A DNA stretch of 64,000 nucleotides. It comes from Desulfobotulus alkaliphilus. Lineage in GTDB: Bacteria > Desulfobacterota > Desulfobacteria > Desulfobacterales > ASO4-4. Within the stretch, counting starts at the first letter, position 1, and every line of letters starts with the position of its first letter. The notes under the pieces were generated by a model that was not told the origin of the DNA, made no database searches, and worked only from the letters and a program-made list of their open reading frames with translations. This document shows, one piece after another, positions 19,401-27,237 of the stretch. The position numbers were made by a program, and so were the translations under genes. Location: NCBI RefSeq assembly GCF_007830435.1, contig NZ_VLLC01000010.1:1-64000 (forward strand). Direction: 5' to 3'.

Positions 19401-19838
19401 GGCACCAACCGCATCACCAGAGACATGACCCTGCAGGACGGTTCCGTTATCAATGAAGGCAGCATACTGGCAGCCAATGTCACCCAGGATTCAGCCACTG
19501 CCCAGCTTGATGACCGCCAGCAGCTAAGGCTTTCCGAGCTGAGCGTTCTGACCCAGGAAGATGCCCAGAATGCCATTGCCATTGCGGACTCTGCCCTGAA
19601 GGATCTGGACAAAATCCGTACAGACCTTGGTTCCGTACAGAACCAGCTGACTTCCACCGTGGCCAACATCTCCACCACGCGGGTGAATGTTATGGCAGCA
19701 GAATCCACCATCCGTGATGTGGACTTTGCGGAAGAATCTTCCAACTTCACCAAGATGCAGGTTCTGATGCAGGCAGGCACCTTCGCCATGGCCCAGGCCA
19801 ACGCCAGTGCCCAGAATGTAATGAGCCTGCTCCAGTAA
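16455..19838 (+). CDS. fliC: Giant flagellin 1 with hexapeptide-repeat outer domain
   Basis: Filament subunit, 1127 aa against about 300-500 usual. The ATG at 16455 follows GGGAGG. Residues 1-170 are the conserved D0/D1 (MRINTNVSALNAHKNL, LERLSSGLRINRAADDGSG, NDGINIVQTADAALEE); residues about 1035-1127 are the C-terminal D1/D0 (LGSVQNQLTSTVANISTT, ESTIRDVDFAEE, ending NVMSLLQ). Residues about 215-290 look like a flagellin IN-type D2 module (SDFAINGVNIGQVNVQ). Residues about 400-1010 are imperfect hexapeptide repeats such as LAAGTVLAANTTL, fitting [LIV]-[GAED]-x2-[STAV]-x of left-handed beta-helices. No cysteine is seen. Very similar to flagellin 2. Confidence 0.95.
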   Translation: MRINTNVSALNAHKNLTQADNRIGSSLERLSSGLRINRAADDGSGMTIADSLRSQGLGLGQAIRNANDGINIVQTADAALEESINIINTIKQKSIQAAQDGQTTETRAVIQADIDKLLENLDTIANTTSFNNQKLLSGAFTNKQFQVGAYTGETVNISISASQSSRIGHVTTSNLTLKDNQPGVVDLAIYSNTLDQTFDVEAVNVQYNNSRESGMGAVADAINRLSDTLGISATAFVRSTTDLAVSAGTTDSDFAINGVNIGQVNVQNNDSDGALVKSINQKTAQHGVFASVDTRGHLTLTSTDGRAIQVNTGGQATDDILRNTQMSTVGHVQLTQMSASEIVVNNAGGGDVVSLTNNLDVQRSDAYTMEAEATRGSRLAATSTLGAGWKTNQDIVTSSAFTGDITTTQTSSLEAGSVLAGGSTAVFQGTVHGDVTLAENSKLTTAPSTLALYSDIKSGSTLAAGTTFTNGVSSGGGVKLAGESVIEATGQTFDDNTIKSASTLAAGTVLAANTTLSGVSVTIEQTAKTVGDSDIKSGSSLTAGSIIGSNSDLTGNSGTITIEATGNTMGTSTIGSGSTLQTGTVLGNGTLIENVQYTSGTSSVSGVKIMATGPVTQESNIASGSTLKAGTLLTAGTFLSSGTTITGMDGTSYGGSGVTLTEDVVLQADAIVRSGVTRANVGSTLANNTVLGDQSQVYADLTLAAETKTVSGTLTLANNSSLAGGSILKESQVATDLTLRNGTTLNSDVTLKTGSMLADGSNLKEESEVATDITLKANADLTGDLLAGKGSSFAAGTRLEVDSIIHADVTLQKASTLTEDMNNILAEVTLGTGSILAEDSTIKGGSIFHGSVEVKEDVYLARKTELGAGSTIIQEGSFIKAGSTIGGNATLDQALNVTGDGFTLGVGTKLTQGSQLANGSTFGGSITLANNETVKGQMQVAQGSTLAEGTKITAGTYLSNDIRTADGIMAAGTVLKEDITTVGTNRITRDMTLQDGSVINEGSILAANVTQDSATAQLDDRQQLRLSELSVLTQEDAQNAIAIADSALKDLDKIRTDLGSVQNQLTSTVANISTTRVNVMAAESTIRDVDFAEESSNFTKMQVLMQAGTFAMAQANASAQNVMSLLQ

Positions 19839-19869
19839 GCCTTAAGCCTGATTAACCCTTAACCTTAAA

Positions 19870-19899
19870 CCCCCTCTCCTGCCGGAGGGGGTTTTTTTT
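19870..19899 (+). terminator. Rho-independent terminator after flagellin 1
   Basis: Stem CCCCCTC/GAGGGGG (19870-19876 with 19885-19891) followed by eight T. It begins 31 bases after the flagellin stop. Confidence 0.9.
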
Positions 19900-20028
19900 G
19901 CATTATTGAACCTGAGATATGGATGGGGGGAAAAACGCCTGCTTCTGTAAAATCATTATATGCCCGTTGGCTTCGAGAGCCTGTCCCCGTGAAAAGCAAA
20001 GCACTTCCTGATAACCGCCCCTGAAATC

Positions 20029-20044
20029 TGGCATTGATATTGCA
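20029..20044 (+). promoter_or_regulatory. Sigma-54 promoter for the 93-aa gene between the flagellins
   Basis: TGGCATTGATATTGCA has the GG-N10-GC spacing and both conserved blocks of the RpoN consensus. It lies 82 bases before the ATG at 20126. Confidence 0.65.
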
Positions 20045-20125
20045 TGATTTTTCTACAGAAAATCAAAAAACAGGGAAAAATCCTGTCACAAAGCAATTTT
20101 TCCATAAGCCAGAAGGAGGCATACC

Positions 20126-20407
20126 ATGAGTATACAGATTTCCAGCACATCCATCCACCAGCAACCCGGCATAAACAAAGCCGTTTTTCAGCCGGAAAAA
20201 AATGCCCCTGCCAGATCTGTAGCGGAAAACCCCGCTCCGAAAACAGACACAACAACCTTATCTGCCAGAGCACAGGCCTCCTCCCTGCCACCGCAGCCTG
20301 TCAAAAGCTCCGACTTAGCGGAGCATAAAATCACTTCCATGGCAGAAAGCCTTGCATCAGCCCACCAGCCCATCAGTTATGAAAGGGTTATGCAATTGCT
20401 TGAATAA
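20126..20407 (+). CDS. Small conserved-context protein between flagellin genes (unknown; possibly FlgM-like)
   Basis: 93 aa, mostly low-complexity and Ser/Ala/Pro/Gln rich, with no cysteine or membrane segment. A near-perfect ribosome site AGAAGGAGG precedes the ATG, a sigma-54 promoter lies upstream and a strong terminator downstream, so it is a real, separately expressed gene. The segment DTTTLSARAQASS recalls the D-x-V-x-L-S-x-x-A segment of anti-sigma factor FlgM, and the end (ISYERVMQLLE) could be a short helix, but the core FlgM helix pattern is not convincing. No other flgM is visible, including between flgJ and flgN where it often lies. Function left open. Confidence 0.65.
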   Translation: MSIQISSTSIHQQPGINKAVFQPEKNAPARSVAENPAPKTDTTTLSARAQASSLPPQPVKSSDLAEHKITSMAESLASAHQPISYERVMQLLE

Positions 20408-20430
20408 AAAACATCAACAGACCTTATATG

Positions 20431-20473
20431 AAAGCCCCGAAAGCGGCCTTTGCCCTTTCGGGGCTTTTTATTT
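20431..20473 (+). terminator. Rho-independent terminator after the 93-aa gene
   Basis: AAAGCCCCGAAAG pairs with CTTTCGGGGCTTT around a short loop and runs into a T-rich tail. The region 20408-20738 otherwise holds only the sigma-54 promoter at 20629 and the leader of flagellin 2. Confidence 0.9.
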
Positions 20474-20628
20474 GACAAAACAAAACAGTAAAACCATTCA
20501 TCGCCCCCTGCCACCCCCGGAAATTTTTTCCATATCCTTCTCCCCTTTTTTCCTGAATCGCCCGGCAGCGCCCTCCTTATCAGGCACAAAAACGAATCAA
20601 GCCACTGAAAATAAAAACAAAAAAAACA

Positions 20629-20644
20629 TGGCATCCAATTTGCT
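20629..20644 (+). promoter_or_regulatory. Sigma-54 promoter for flagellin 2
   Basis: TGGCATCCAATTTGCT keeps TGGCA, TTGC and the GG-N10-GC spacing of RpoN promoters. It lies 95 bases before the ATG, leaving room for the hairpin leader. Confidence 0.75.
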
Positions 20645-20671
20645 TTTCTTTTAGCCAGAAAACAGAGTGGT

Positions 20672-20733
20672 CCAAAGGGCAATGGGGAAAGCTCTTTGGT
20701 AGATTGCATCAACCCACATCCGCCAAAGGGGGA
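20672..20733 (+). promoter_or_regulatory. CsrA-type translational control site in flagellin 2 leader
   Basis: A 9-bp stem CCAAAGGGC (20672-20680) with GCTCTTTGG (20691-20699), one G-U pair, holds a loop AATGGGGAAA that exposes GGA. A second GGA is in the ribosome site GGGGGA at 20728-20733. Although the sequence differs from the flagellin 1 leader, the architecture is the same, which supports selection for CsrA binding. Confidence 0.7.
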
Positions 20734-20738
20734 ACATC

Positions 20739-23700
20739 ATGGGTCTTAGAATCAATACCAACATAGCAGCCATGAACTCGCACAAGAATCTAACCAAAAA
20801 CGACAGCAGCCTTTCCACATCTCTGGAACGCCTTTCCTCAGGCCTGCGCATCAACAGAGCCGCAGATGACGGCTCAGGCATGACCATCTCCGACTCCCTG
20901 AAATCCCAGGGAATGGGCCTCGGCCAGGCCATCCGGAATGCCAGTGACGGTATCAACATCGTTCAGACGGCCGATGCCGCCCTTGAAGAATCCATCAATA
21001 TAATTAATACCATCAAACAAAAAGCCATTCAGGCAGCCCAGGACGGCCAGACCACGGAAACCCGGGCAGTTATTCAGGCAGACATAGACAGACTTCTGGA
21101 AAATCTGGATAACATTGCCAACACCACTTCCTTTAACAATCAAAAACTGCTCTCCGGTGCCTTCACCAACAAGCAGTTCCAGGTGGGGGCCTACTCCGGT
21201 GAAACCGTTAATATTTCCATAGGCACATCCCAGTCTTCTAAAATCGGACACACCACAAGCAGTCGTCTCACCCTGAAAGACGAGCAGCCCGGCGTGGTGG
21301 ATCTCTCCATTTATTCAAACACTCTGGATAAAAACTTCGACATTGAAGCCATAGAAGTCAAATACAACAATTCCCGGGAAAACGGCATGGGTGCCGTTGC
21401 CGAGGCCATAAACAGGCTTGGAGAAACGCTGGGGGTAACAGCCAAGGCCTTTGTAAGATCCACAACGGACATCAGTGTGGCAGCGGGCACAACCAACAGT
21501 GACTTCAGTATTAACGGTGTCAGCATCGGGCAGGTGGATGTGCAGACCAATGACGGCGACGGTTCTTTGATGAAAGCCATCAACCAGAAAACAGCCCAGC
21601 ATGGTGTTTTTGCCTCCGTGGATCCCAGTGGACGGCTGACTCTTACTTCCACCGACGGCAGAGCCATTGATGTGCATACAGGCGGCGAAGAAACAGAGCG
21701 GGTACTGGCCTATACGGATATGTCCACCACAGGCTATGTGCAGCTTACCCAGATGAGTTCTGCTGAAATCTCCCTCAATAACGTGGGCGGCGGCAATGTG
21801 GTGGATCTCAATACCAATCTGGACATACAAAGATCCGATGCATTTACGGTAAAATCCGATGTCACCAGGGGCTCAAAGCTGGCTGAAACCACCATCCTTG
21901 GTGCCGGATGGACCACACATCAGGATATTGTAACAGGTGAAATCTTTACAGGTGATATAACCACAAAAGAGCAAAGTTCCCTTGAAGCAGGCAGTGTGCT
22001 TGCCAGCGGCAGCACCGCCGTATTCATGGGCACAGTACACGGAGATGTCGTTCTGGGGGATGATTCGGGGCTGACCACAGCACCCGGCACCCTGGCCCTC
22101 TACTCTAGCATTACCAGCGGAAGTATCCTTGCTGCAGGAACCACCTTCGGTGCAGATATGGGAGCCAGCGGTGTTACCCTGAGAGGTGAATCCGTTATAG
22201 AGGGAACAACTGCCTCAACAAAAAATAACAGGATAAATAGCGGCTCCACCCTTGCCGCAGGTACGGTACTGGCCGCAGGTACGGTACTTTCAGGAACAGA
22301 TGTCACCATTAACCAGACCTCCCTGACCGTGGGAGACAGCACAATAATAAGTGGGTCCAGCCTTGCGGAAGGAACCGTTATTGCCGCAAATTCAGATCTT
22401 AAACCCAACAGCGGCCTGATCATCATAGAAACCACGGGAAGCACCATGGGAGAAAGCACCATTGGGTCCGGCTCTACCCTCATGGCAGGTACCGTTCTTG
22501 GCAATGGAACACTCATTGAAAATATTTACAGGATGAGTGGAACAGCCCCAACCAGCGACGGTATACGCATCATGCAGACGGATCAGGTGACAGGCTTTAC
22601 CGTGGAAAGCACCATAGGCTCCGGATCCGTTCTGACAACGGGCTCCATTCTCACAGCAGGTACTTTTATTCCTTCAGGCTCAACAATTATAGGCATGGAC
22701 GGAAATACCTATGGTGGCAGCGGTGTTACCCTCACAAGCAACATCACAGTCCAGAGCGGCAATGTCGCCGCTGGCCTGAAGGCCAATGTGGGCAGTTCCC
22801 TTGCAAACAACACGGTTCTGACCTCAGGAAGTCAGGTCTATACGGATCTCACACTGGCAGTAAAGGCAGGAACAGACAATGGCAACCTTACCCTTGCCAA
22901 CAACTCAAGCCTTGGCGGCGGCAGCATACTCAAAGGCTCTCAGGTGGCAGCAGACATGACCCTTAGGCTTGGCACCACACTGCAATCCAATGTCACCCTT
23001 AAAACCGGGTCCATGCTGGCCGAAGGAACCAGCCTGAAAAGCAATTCAGACGTCGGAGCAGACATAACACTGCGGGCCAGTGCCGAGGTCAAAGGTGCCA
23101 ATCTGACAGCAAAAACCGGTTCCAGCTTTGGGGCAGGCAGCCGCATGGCTACGGACTCCGTGATTGGCACCGAAGTGACACTGAGAAGTGCTTCCACCCT
23201 CTCAGGAAGCATCTCTAACATTCTTGACGAAGTAGTGCTTGGGACAGGCACCATGCTGGGCAGTGGCAGTGAAATCAAAAATGGCTCCATCTACCATGGT
23301 GCCCTTGAAACAGGCAATGACGTCTACCTGACCAAAAGAACGGATCTTGGCAGTGGAACCATTATTAAGCAGGATGGCTCCTACATAAAAGCAGGCTCTA
23401 CCATAGGAGGGGACGCAACCCTTGATAAGGATCTCAATGTCACAGGGAATAAGTTTACTCTGGGTGTGGGCAGCAAACTTGCCACAAGGAGTACCCTTGC
23501 CAACGGCTCCACCATCGGTGGTAATATTACCCTCGCCCAGAACGAAACGGTCCGTTCCCAGATGCAGGTGGCCGCAGGCTCCACCCTTGCCGAGGGAACC
23601 CGCATTGCCGCAGGGACCTATCTTACCACCAACATACAGACAGCAGACGGAATCTACAAAGCCGACACCATACTTCTGGAAGACATTGTCACCACAGGAA

Positions 23701-24134
23701 CCAACAGAGTCGGCAAAGACATGACACTGCAAAAAGGTTCCATACTGGCAGACGGTACCATTCTGGCAGCCAATGTAACCGAAGATGCGGCTACGGCTGA
23801 GCTTGGCAATACAGATACCCGCAGGCTTTCCAACTTAAGCGTACTGACCCAGGATGATGCCCAGTTTGCCATTGCCATTGCAGATTCCGCCCTGAAGGAT
23901 CTGGGGAAAATCAGGACGGATCTGGGTTCTGTGCAGAACCAGCTGACATCTACCATTTCCAATATTTCCACCACAAGGGTAAATGTTCTGGCTGCAGAAT
24001 CCACCATAAGGGATGTGGACTTTGCAGATGAATCCGCCAACTTTACCAAAATGCAGGTACTGATGCAGGCAGGCACCTTTGCCATGGCCCAGGCCAATGC
24101 CACATCCCAGAATGTCATGAGCCTCTTGCAGTAA
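20739..24134 (+). CDS. fliC: Giant flagellin 2 with hexapeptide-repeat outer domain
   Basis: 1131 aa paralogue of flagellin 1 with the same layout: N-terminal D0/D1 to about residue 170 (MGLRINTNIAAMNSHKNL, then SSGLRINRAADDGSGMTI), an IN-type module (SDFSINGVSIGQVDVQ), hexapeptide-repeat region about 400-1017 (for example STLAAGTVLAAGTVLSG), and the C-terminal D1/D0 ending in QNVMSLLQ. Differences are concentrated in the outer domain. The ATG follows AAAGGGGGA. It is expressed from its own sigma-54-type promoter, unlike flagellin 1, so the two may be laid down at different times or positions in the filament. Likely glycosylated by Maf with the sugars made upstream. Confidence 0.95.
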   Translation: MGLRINTNIAAMNSHKNLTKNDSSLSTSLERLSSGLRINRAADDGSGMTISDSLKSQGMGLGQAIRNASDGINIVQTADAALEESINIINTIKQKAIQAAQDGQTTETRAVIQADIDRLLENLDNIANTTSFNNQKLLSGAFTNKQFQVGAYSGETVNISIGTSQSSKIGHTTSSRLTLKDEQPGVVDLSIYSNTLDKNFDIEAIEVKYNNSRENGMGAVAEAINRLGETLGVTAKAFVRSTTDISVAAGTTNSDFSINGVSIGQVDVQTNDGDGSLMKAINQKTAQHGVFASVDPSGRLTLTSTDGRAIDVHTGGEETERVLAYTDMSTTGYVQLTQMSSAEISLNNVGGGNVVDLNTNLDIQRSDAFTVKSDVTRGSKLAETTILGAGWTTHQDIVTGEIFTGDITTKEQSSLEAGSVLASGSTAVFMGTVHGDVVLGDDSGLTTAPGTLALYSSITSGSILAAGTTFGADMGASGVTLRGESVIEGTTASTKNNRINSGSTLAAGTVLAAGTVLSGTDVTINQTSLTVGDSTIISGSSLAEGTVIAANSDLKPNSGLIIIETTGSTMGESTIGSGSTLMAGTVLGNGTLIENIYRMSGTAPTSDGIRIMQTDQVTGFTVESTIGSGSVLTTGSILTAGTFIPSGSTIIGMDGNTYGGSGVTLTSNITVQSGNVAAGLKANVGSSLANNTVLTSGSQVYTDLTLAVKAGTDNGNLTLANNSSLGGGSILKGSQVAADMTLRLGTTLQSNVTLKTGSMLAEGTSLKSNSDVGADITLRASAEVKGANLTAKTGSSFGAGSRMATDSVIGTEVTLRSASTLSGSISNILDEVVLGTGTMLGSGSEIKNGSIYHGALETGNDVYLTKRTDLGSGTIIKQDGSYIKAGSTIGGDATLDKDLNVTGNKFTLGVGSKLATRSTLANGSTIGGNITLAQNETVRSQMQVAAGSTLAEGTRIAAGTYLTTNIQTADGIYKADTILLEDIVTTGTNRVGKDMTLQKGSILADGTILAANVTEDAATAELGNTDTRRLSNLSVLTQDDAQFAIAIADSALKDLGKIRTDLGSVQNQLTSTISNISTTRVNVLAAESTIRDVDFADESANFTKMQVLMQAGTFAMAQANATSQNVMSLLQ

Positions 24135-24153
24135 GATAAAAAAAATCCCTGAC

Positions 24154-24176
24154 ACCCTCTCCCTGCGGGAGAGGGT
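24154..24176. terminator. Strong hairpin after flagellin 2
   Basis: Perfect 10-bp stem ACCCTCTCCC/GGGAGAGGGT with loop TGC, 20 bases after the stop. It lacks a T tract on the + side, while an A tract on its left would act as one on the other strand. It may protect the 3' end or terminate weakly. Confidence 0.5.
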
Positions 24177-24276
24177 CGGGGAAAAAGGATTCGTCCGGGT
24201 TCATTTCAGTTGAGGTAACATCCTTGACAGAGTCAAACCTTGCAGGACCCCGAGGGCGTTCCCCCGCCCAGGCCTC

Positions 24277-24318
24277 GGGCGGTCTCTCCCACCCCAGGGA
24301 AGACCGCCCATTTTTTTT
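24277..24318 (+). terminator. Rho-independent terminator upstream of fliD
   Basis: GGGCGGTCT (24277-24285) pairs with AGACCGCCC (24301-24309), followed by eight T. It ends flagellin 2 transcription. The 24135-24447 gap holds this, the preceding hairpin, a FliA promoter and the fliD leader. Confidence 0.85.
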
Positions 24319-24351
24319 ACGGGCCGAATGGAAGTTTTTTTAAAAATACCT

Positions 24352-24379
24352 TAAGGTTTAAACATCAAATGGCCGATAC
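24352..24379 (+). promoter_or_regulatory. Sigma-28 (FliA) type promoter for fliD operon
   Basis: TAAG at 24352-24355, 16 bases, then GCCGATAC at 24372-24379, which differs from the FliA -10 consensus GCCGATAA only at the last base. About 70 bases before fliD. Confidence 0.5.
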
Positions 24380-24447
24380 CAGATTCATGAAGGGAAGCTG
24401 CCTGGTAAAATCCTTTCTCATACCAGGAAATTCCGGGGAGGTGTAAA

Positions 24448-26172
24448 ATGTCACTGGGAACCATAAGCAGCATAGGGATGGGATCTAACCTGAATCTTGG
24501 CAACATGCTGGACGATCTGAAAGAAATAGACAAAAAGCCCATTAAGAGGCAGGAGGAGAACCGAACAAAACTGCAGGCACAGGCCAGAACCATTGACAGC
24601 CTGAATGCACAGCTTATGGGGGTTCGTTCTGCGGCTTTTTCCCTTTCTCTTGGCTCAAGTTACCTGGGGCGAAGTGTCAGTTCAGGCACGCCGGATGTTG
24701 TCACAGCCAGAGCGCAGACAAGCTCAGGTATTGCAACGGGCAACCATAATATCGAAGTAAACCGCCTTGCACGCAGAAGTGCCTGGCAGAGCCAGGGTTT
24801 TGAAAGTGCTTCTTCAACGGCCTATCCGGCGCTGTCAACAGGCTTCAGCTCTCCTTCAGACACCGCCCTTCAGGAATCCGTCTCCTTCACCATAGGGTTT
24901 GGAGAAGATACGCCCATAAATATCAGCCTGAATGCTGGTGCATCCTTAAAAGATGTTGCAGATGCCATCAACAGTGCGGAAGACAATAAGAATGCCAATG
25001 GGAAGCCACTTATAAGGGCCTCCATTGCCCAGGAAGAACACGGTACCTACATACGCCTTCATGCAGCAGAACCCGATGAAACCCAAAATCAGCAGATCCT
25101 GCTAACTGAAGGCACCCCTGACGCCATTAAATCCTTTGTACAGCCGGATCTCACATTCCGTTATAAGGTTGGCCTTGAAAATGACCCCGTTTATGTGTCC
25201 CTTCAGCCCGGCAGCACCTACCAGCAGATGGTGGATACAATCAACAGCAAGGGGGAAGCCTATGGGATGCAGGCTGCCATTATCTATGAAGGCAATACAG
25301 AAAACCCATACCGTATGACCCTGACATCAACGGATACCGGTGAAGCAAACCGCATTCAGATTGAAGGACTCATGAATGCAAACGGCGAGCATCTTCTGGA
25401 AGAAATGCAGGGAAAAGATGGCGAGTCACTGAATGCCAGCCTTACGGTTAATGGTATATCCTACCAGAGAAACAGAAATGAAGACATCAGTGATGTAATA
25501 CCGGGCTTAAGCCTTGACCTTACAGGCGAAGGAAGGAGTGCTGTTTCCATCCGCCCTGACCATGAAGACCTGAAAGATGATATTCTTAATTTCATCAATG
25601 GTATCATTGAATTTTCAGACACTGTACGCAGACACACCACAAGGGAGCCGGAGGAGGAGGACCAGGGACTCCTGAACGATGTGGGAAGCGTCCGAAACAT
25701 CAATCAGCAGCTTATCAGTATGCTCTCACAGACCTCCGATGACTCTGGCGATACAATAAGTTCCCTTTTTGACATGGGCCTTTCCATTGATCGGACCGGA
25801 AAAATTTCCTTTGATGAAGCAAAGCTTGATAAGGTTCTGTCCGAAGACCCCGATGGGGTAAAAAAATTTTTTCTGGGTAATACTGAAGATGAAGATGCAA
25901 AAGGCTTTGCCGCAAAAACATCCGAACGACTGACCCAGATGACATCAGATACAGGTGTCTTTACGCTGGAAAAAAACAGCATGGAAGACCGGATAAAAAG
26001 ACTGGACACATCCATTGAAAACAGCAAAGCCCGCCTTGACCGTAAATATGAAATCATGGCTTTACAGTTCATTGAGCTTGACAGGGCCATTAACGCCCTG
26101 AACAATCAGGCTGACTTTATGACAAGCATGTTTGATTCCTTTAACAATGCCGCATCAAACAAGAAAAAGTAA
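24448..26172 (+). CDS. fliD: Flagellar filament cap protein FliD (HAP2)
   Basis: 574 aa. Caps the filament and folds exported flagellin. N-terminal segment (IGMGSNLNLGNMLDDLKEI, KLQAQARTIDSLNAQL) and central DNHNIEVNRLARRSAWQS-like region match FliD_N; two IN-type repeats occupy the middle (ISLNAGASLKDVADAINSA; VSLQPGSTYQQMVDTINS); the C-terminal coiled-coil (MEDRIKRLDTSIENSKARL, FIELDRAINALNNQADFM) matches FliD_C. Length is a little above the common 450-480. GGGGAGG precedes the ATG. First gene of fliD-fliS-fliT-flaG. Confidence 0.95.
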   Translation: MSLGTISSIGMGSNLNLGNMLDDLKEIDKKPIKRQEENRTKLQAQARTIDSLNAQLMGVRSAAFSLSLGSSYLGRSVSSGTPDVVTARAQTSSGIATGNHNIEVNRLARRSAWQSQGFESASSTAYPALSTGFSSPSDTALQESVSFTIGFGEDTPINISLNAGASLKDVADAINSAEDNKNANGKPLIRASIAQEEHGTYIRLHAAEPDETQNQQILLTEGTPDAIKSFVQPDLTFRYKVGLENDPVYVSLQPGSTYQQMVDTINSKGEAYGMQAAIIYEGNTENPYRMTLTSTDTGEANRIQIEGLMNANGEHLLEEMQGKDGESLNASLTVNGISYQRNRNEDISDVIPGLSLDLTGEGRSAVSIRPDHEDLKDDILNFINGIIEFSDTVRRHTTREPEEEDQGLLNDVGSVRNINQQLISMLSQTSDDSGDTISSLFDMGLSIDRTGKISFDEAKLDKVLSEDPDGVKKFFLGNTEDEDAKGFAAKTSERLTQMTSDTGVFTLEKNSMEDRIKRLDTSIENSKARLDRKYEIMALQFIELDRAINALNNQADFMTSMFDSFNNAASNKKK

Positions 26173-26215
26173 AAATCCCAAAAAGCCTTTAACCCTGACC
26201 ACTGGAGGAAAACAT

Positions 26216-26806
26216 ATGAGCGCAGCCACAGCATACAAAACCTATCAGAGCAATCATTTTGAAGGCATGGATCCAAGGCGGCTCATTCTCATGCTCTATG
26301 ATGGTGCTCTGCGATTTCTTAAAGGTGCACGGGAAGGTGCTCTGGAAAACAACCCTCAGAAACGGGGAGAAAACCTGGGCCGGGCCATTGCCATTATCAG
26401 TGAACTTCAGGCATCCTTGAATCCTGACATGAATGATGAGGCCACAGAATTCCTGAGGGGATTATATGGCAGCATTCTGGCAGAACTGCCCACGGCATCC
26501 ATCTCCAACAATATAAAACCCATCGAACAGACGGAACGCTACATCACCCAGCTCCGCAAAATCTGGGCAGAAGAAGTCATGGCCCTCCCGGCCACAGGTA
26601 CCGATGCTGTCAGGACCACCCTGAACCAGCAGACAGAAGCAAAACCCGTGGCATCTCCGCAGGAGCAGGCCGCAAAACCACCCACAACCCCCCAGCAGGC
26701 CCCAGCGGGATATCCGCCGCAGCAGAGACCCGCTGCCCCGCCTGTACCCGGATACGGTGGAAAAGGGCAGGCTGTAAGAAATTACGGTCGTGGTTTCACC
26801 GCCTAA
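26216..26806 (+). CDS. fliS: Flagellin export chaperone FliS with Pro/Gln-rich tail
   Basis: 196 aa from the ATG at 26216, preceded by CTGGAGGAAAA; in-frame starts further up lie inside fliD. Residues 1-125 form the FliS four-helix bundle (AYKTYQSNHFEGMDPRRLIL, MLYDGALRFLKGAREGA, LQASLNPDMNDEATEFL, YITQLRKIWAEEVMAL). FliS binds the flagellin C-terminus and blocks early polymerisation. Residues 130-196 are an added disordered tail rich in Pro, Gln and Ala ending in a Gly/Arg stretch, which the roughly 130-aa standard FliS lacks; it might help with the oversized flagellins, but this is a guess. Confidence 0.93.
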   Translation: MSAATAYKTYQSNHFEGMDPRRLILMLYDGALRFLKGAREGALENNPQKRGENLGRAIAIISELQASLNPDMNDEATEFLRGLYGSILAELPTASISNNIKPIEQTERYITQLRKIWAEEVMALPATGTDAVRTTLNQQTEAKPVASPQEQAAKPPTTPQQAPAGYPPQQRPAAPPVPGYGGKGQAVRNYGRGFTA

Positions 26807-26817
26807 GGAGGTTTTTT

Positions 26818-27213
26818 ATGGATTTTTTACCGGAAACTCTGATAAACAGTTTTGATACATATATCAGGATGCAGCAGAATCATCTTCTGAGTCTTGAAAA
26901 AGCTGAGCCTGACATGGAAAGTATGAACTTTGAAAGGTCCAGAAATTATGCGGAACTGGAGCAGGAGCTGCGCTACCTTTTGCGTCAGATACAGACACCT
27001 GCTTTCAACGATGAAACCAGAGAGGAAATGGTAACTGCCTGCAACCACAGAATCCGTGCAATTATGGATACGGATGCCATCATTACCGAAAAAATCAGGC
27101 AGCACAAAGAAACCCTTTCCAAAAAAATGCAGGAAATGAAAAAGGGAAAAACCGCCATAAGCGGATATGGTGCAGGACTTAAGGGAAAAACACTGGTGAG
27201 GCTTTCAGGATAA
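26818..27213 (+). CDS. fliT: FliT-like flagellar protein
   Basis: 131 aa, largely helical (NSFDTYIRMQQNHLLSLEKA, NYAELEQELRYLLRQIQTP, MDTDAIITEKIRQHKETL) with a Lys/Gly-rich C-terminus. No motif proves the family; the call is from size, helical build and position directly after fliS, where fliT or a similar export chaperone lies. GGAGG precedes the ATG, 12 bases after the fliS stop. Confidence 0.6.
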   Translation: MDFLPETLINSFDTYIRMQQNHLLSLEKAEPDMESMNFERSRNYAELEQELRYLLRQIQTPAFNDETREEMVTACNHRIRAIMDTDAIITEKIRQHKETLSKKMQEMKKGKTAISGYGAGLKGKTLVRLSG

Positions 27214-27237
27214 GACCGTAGAATAAGGGAGGGAATC

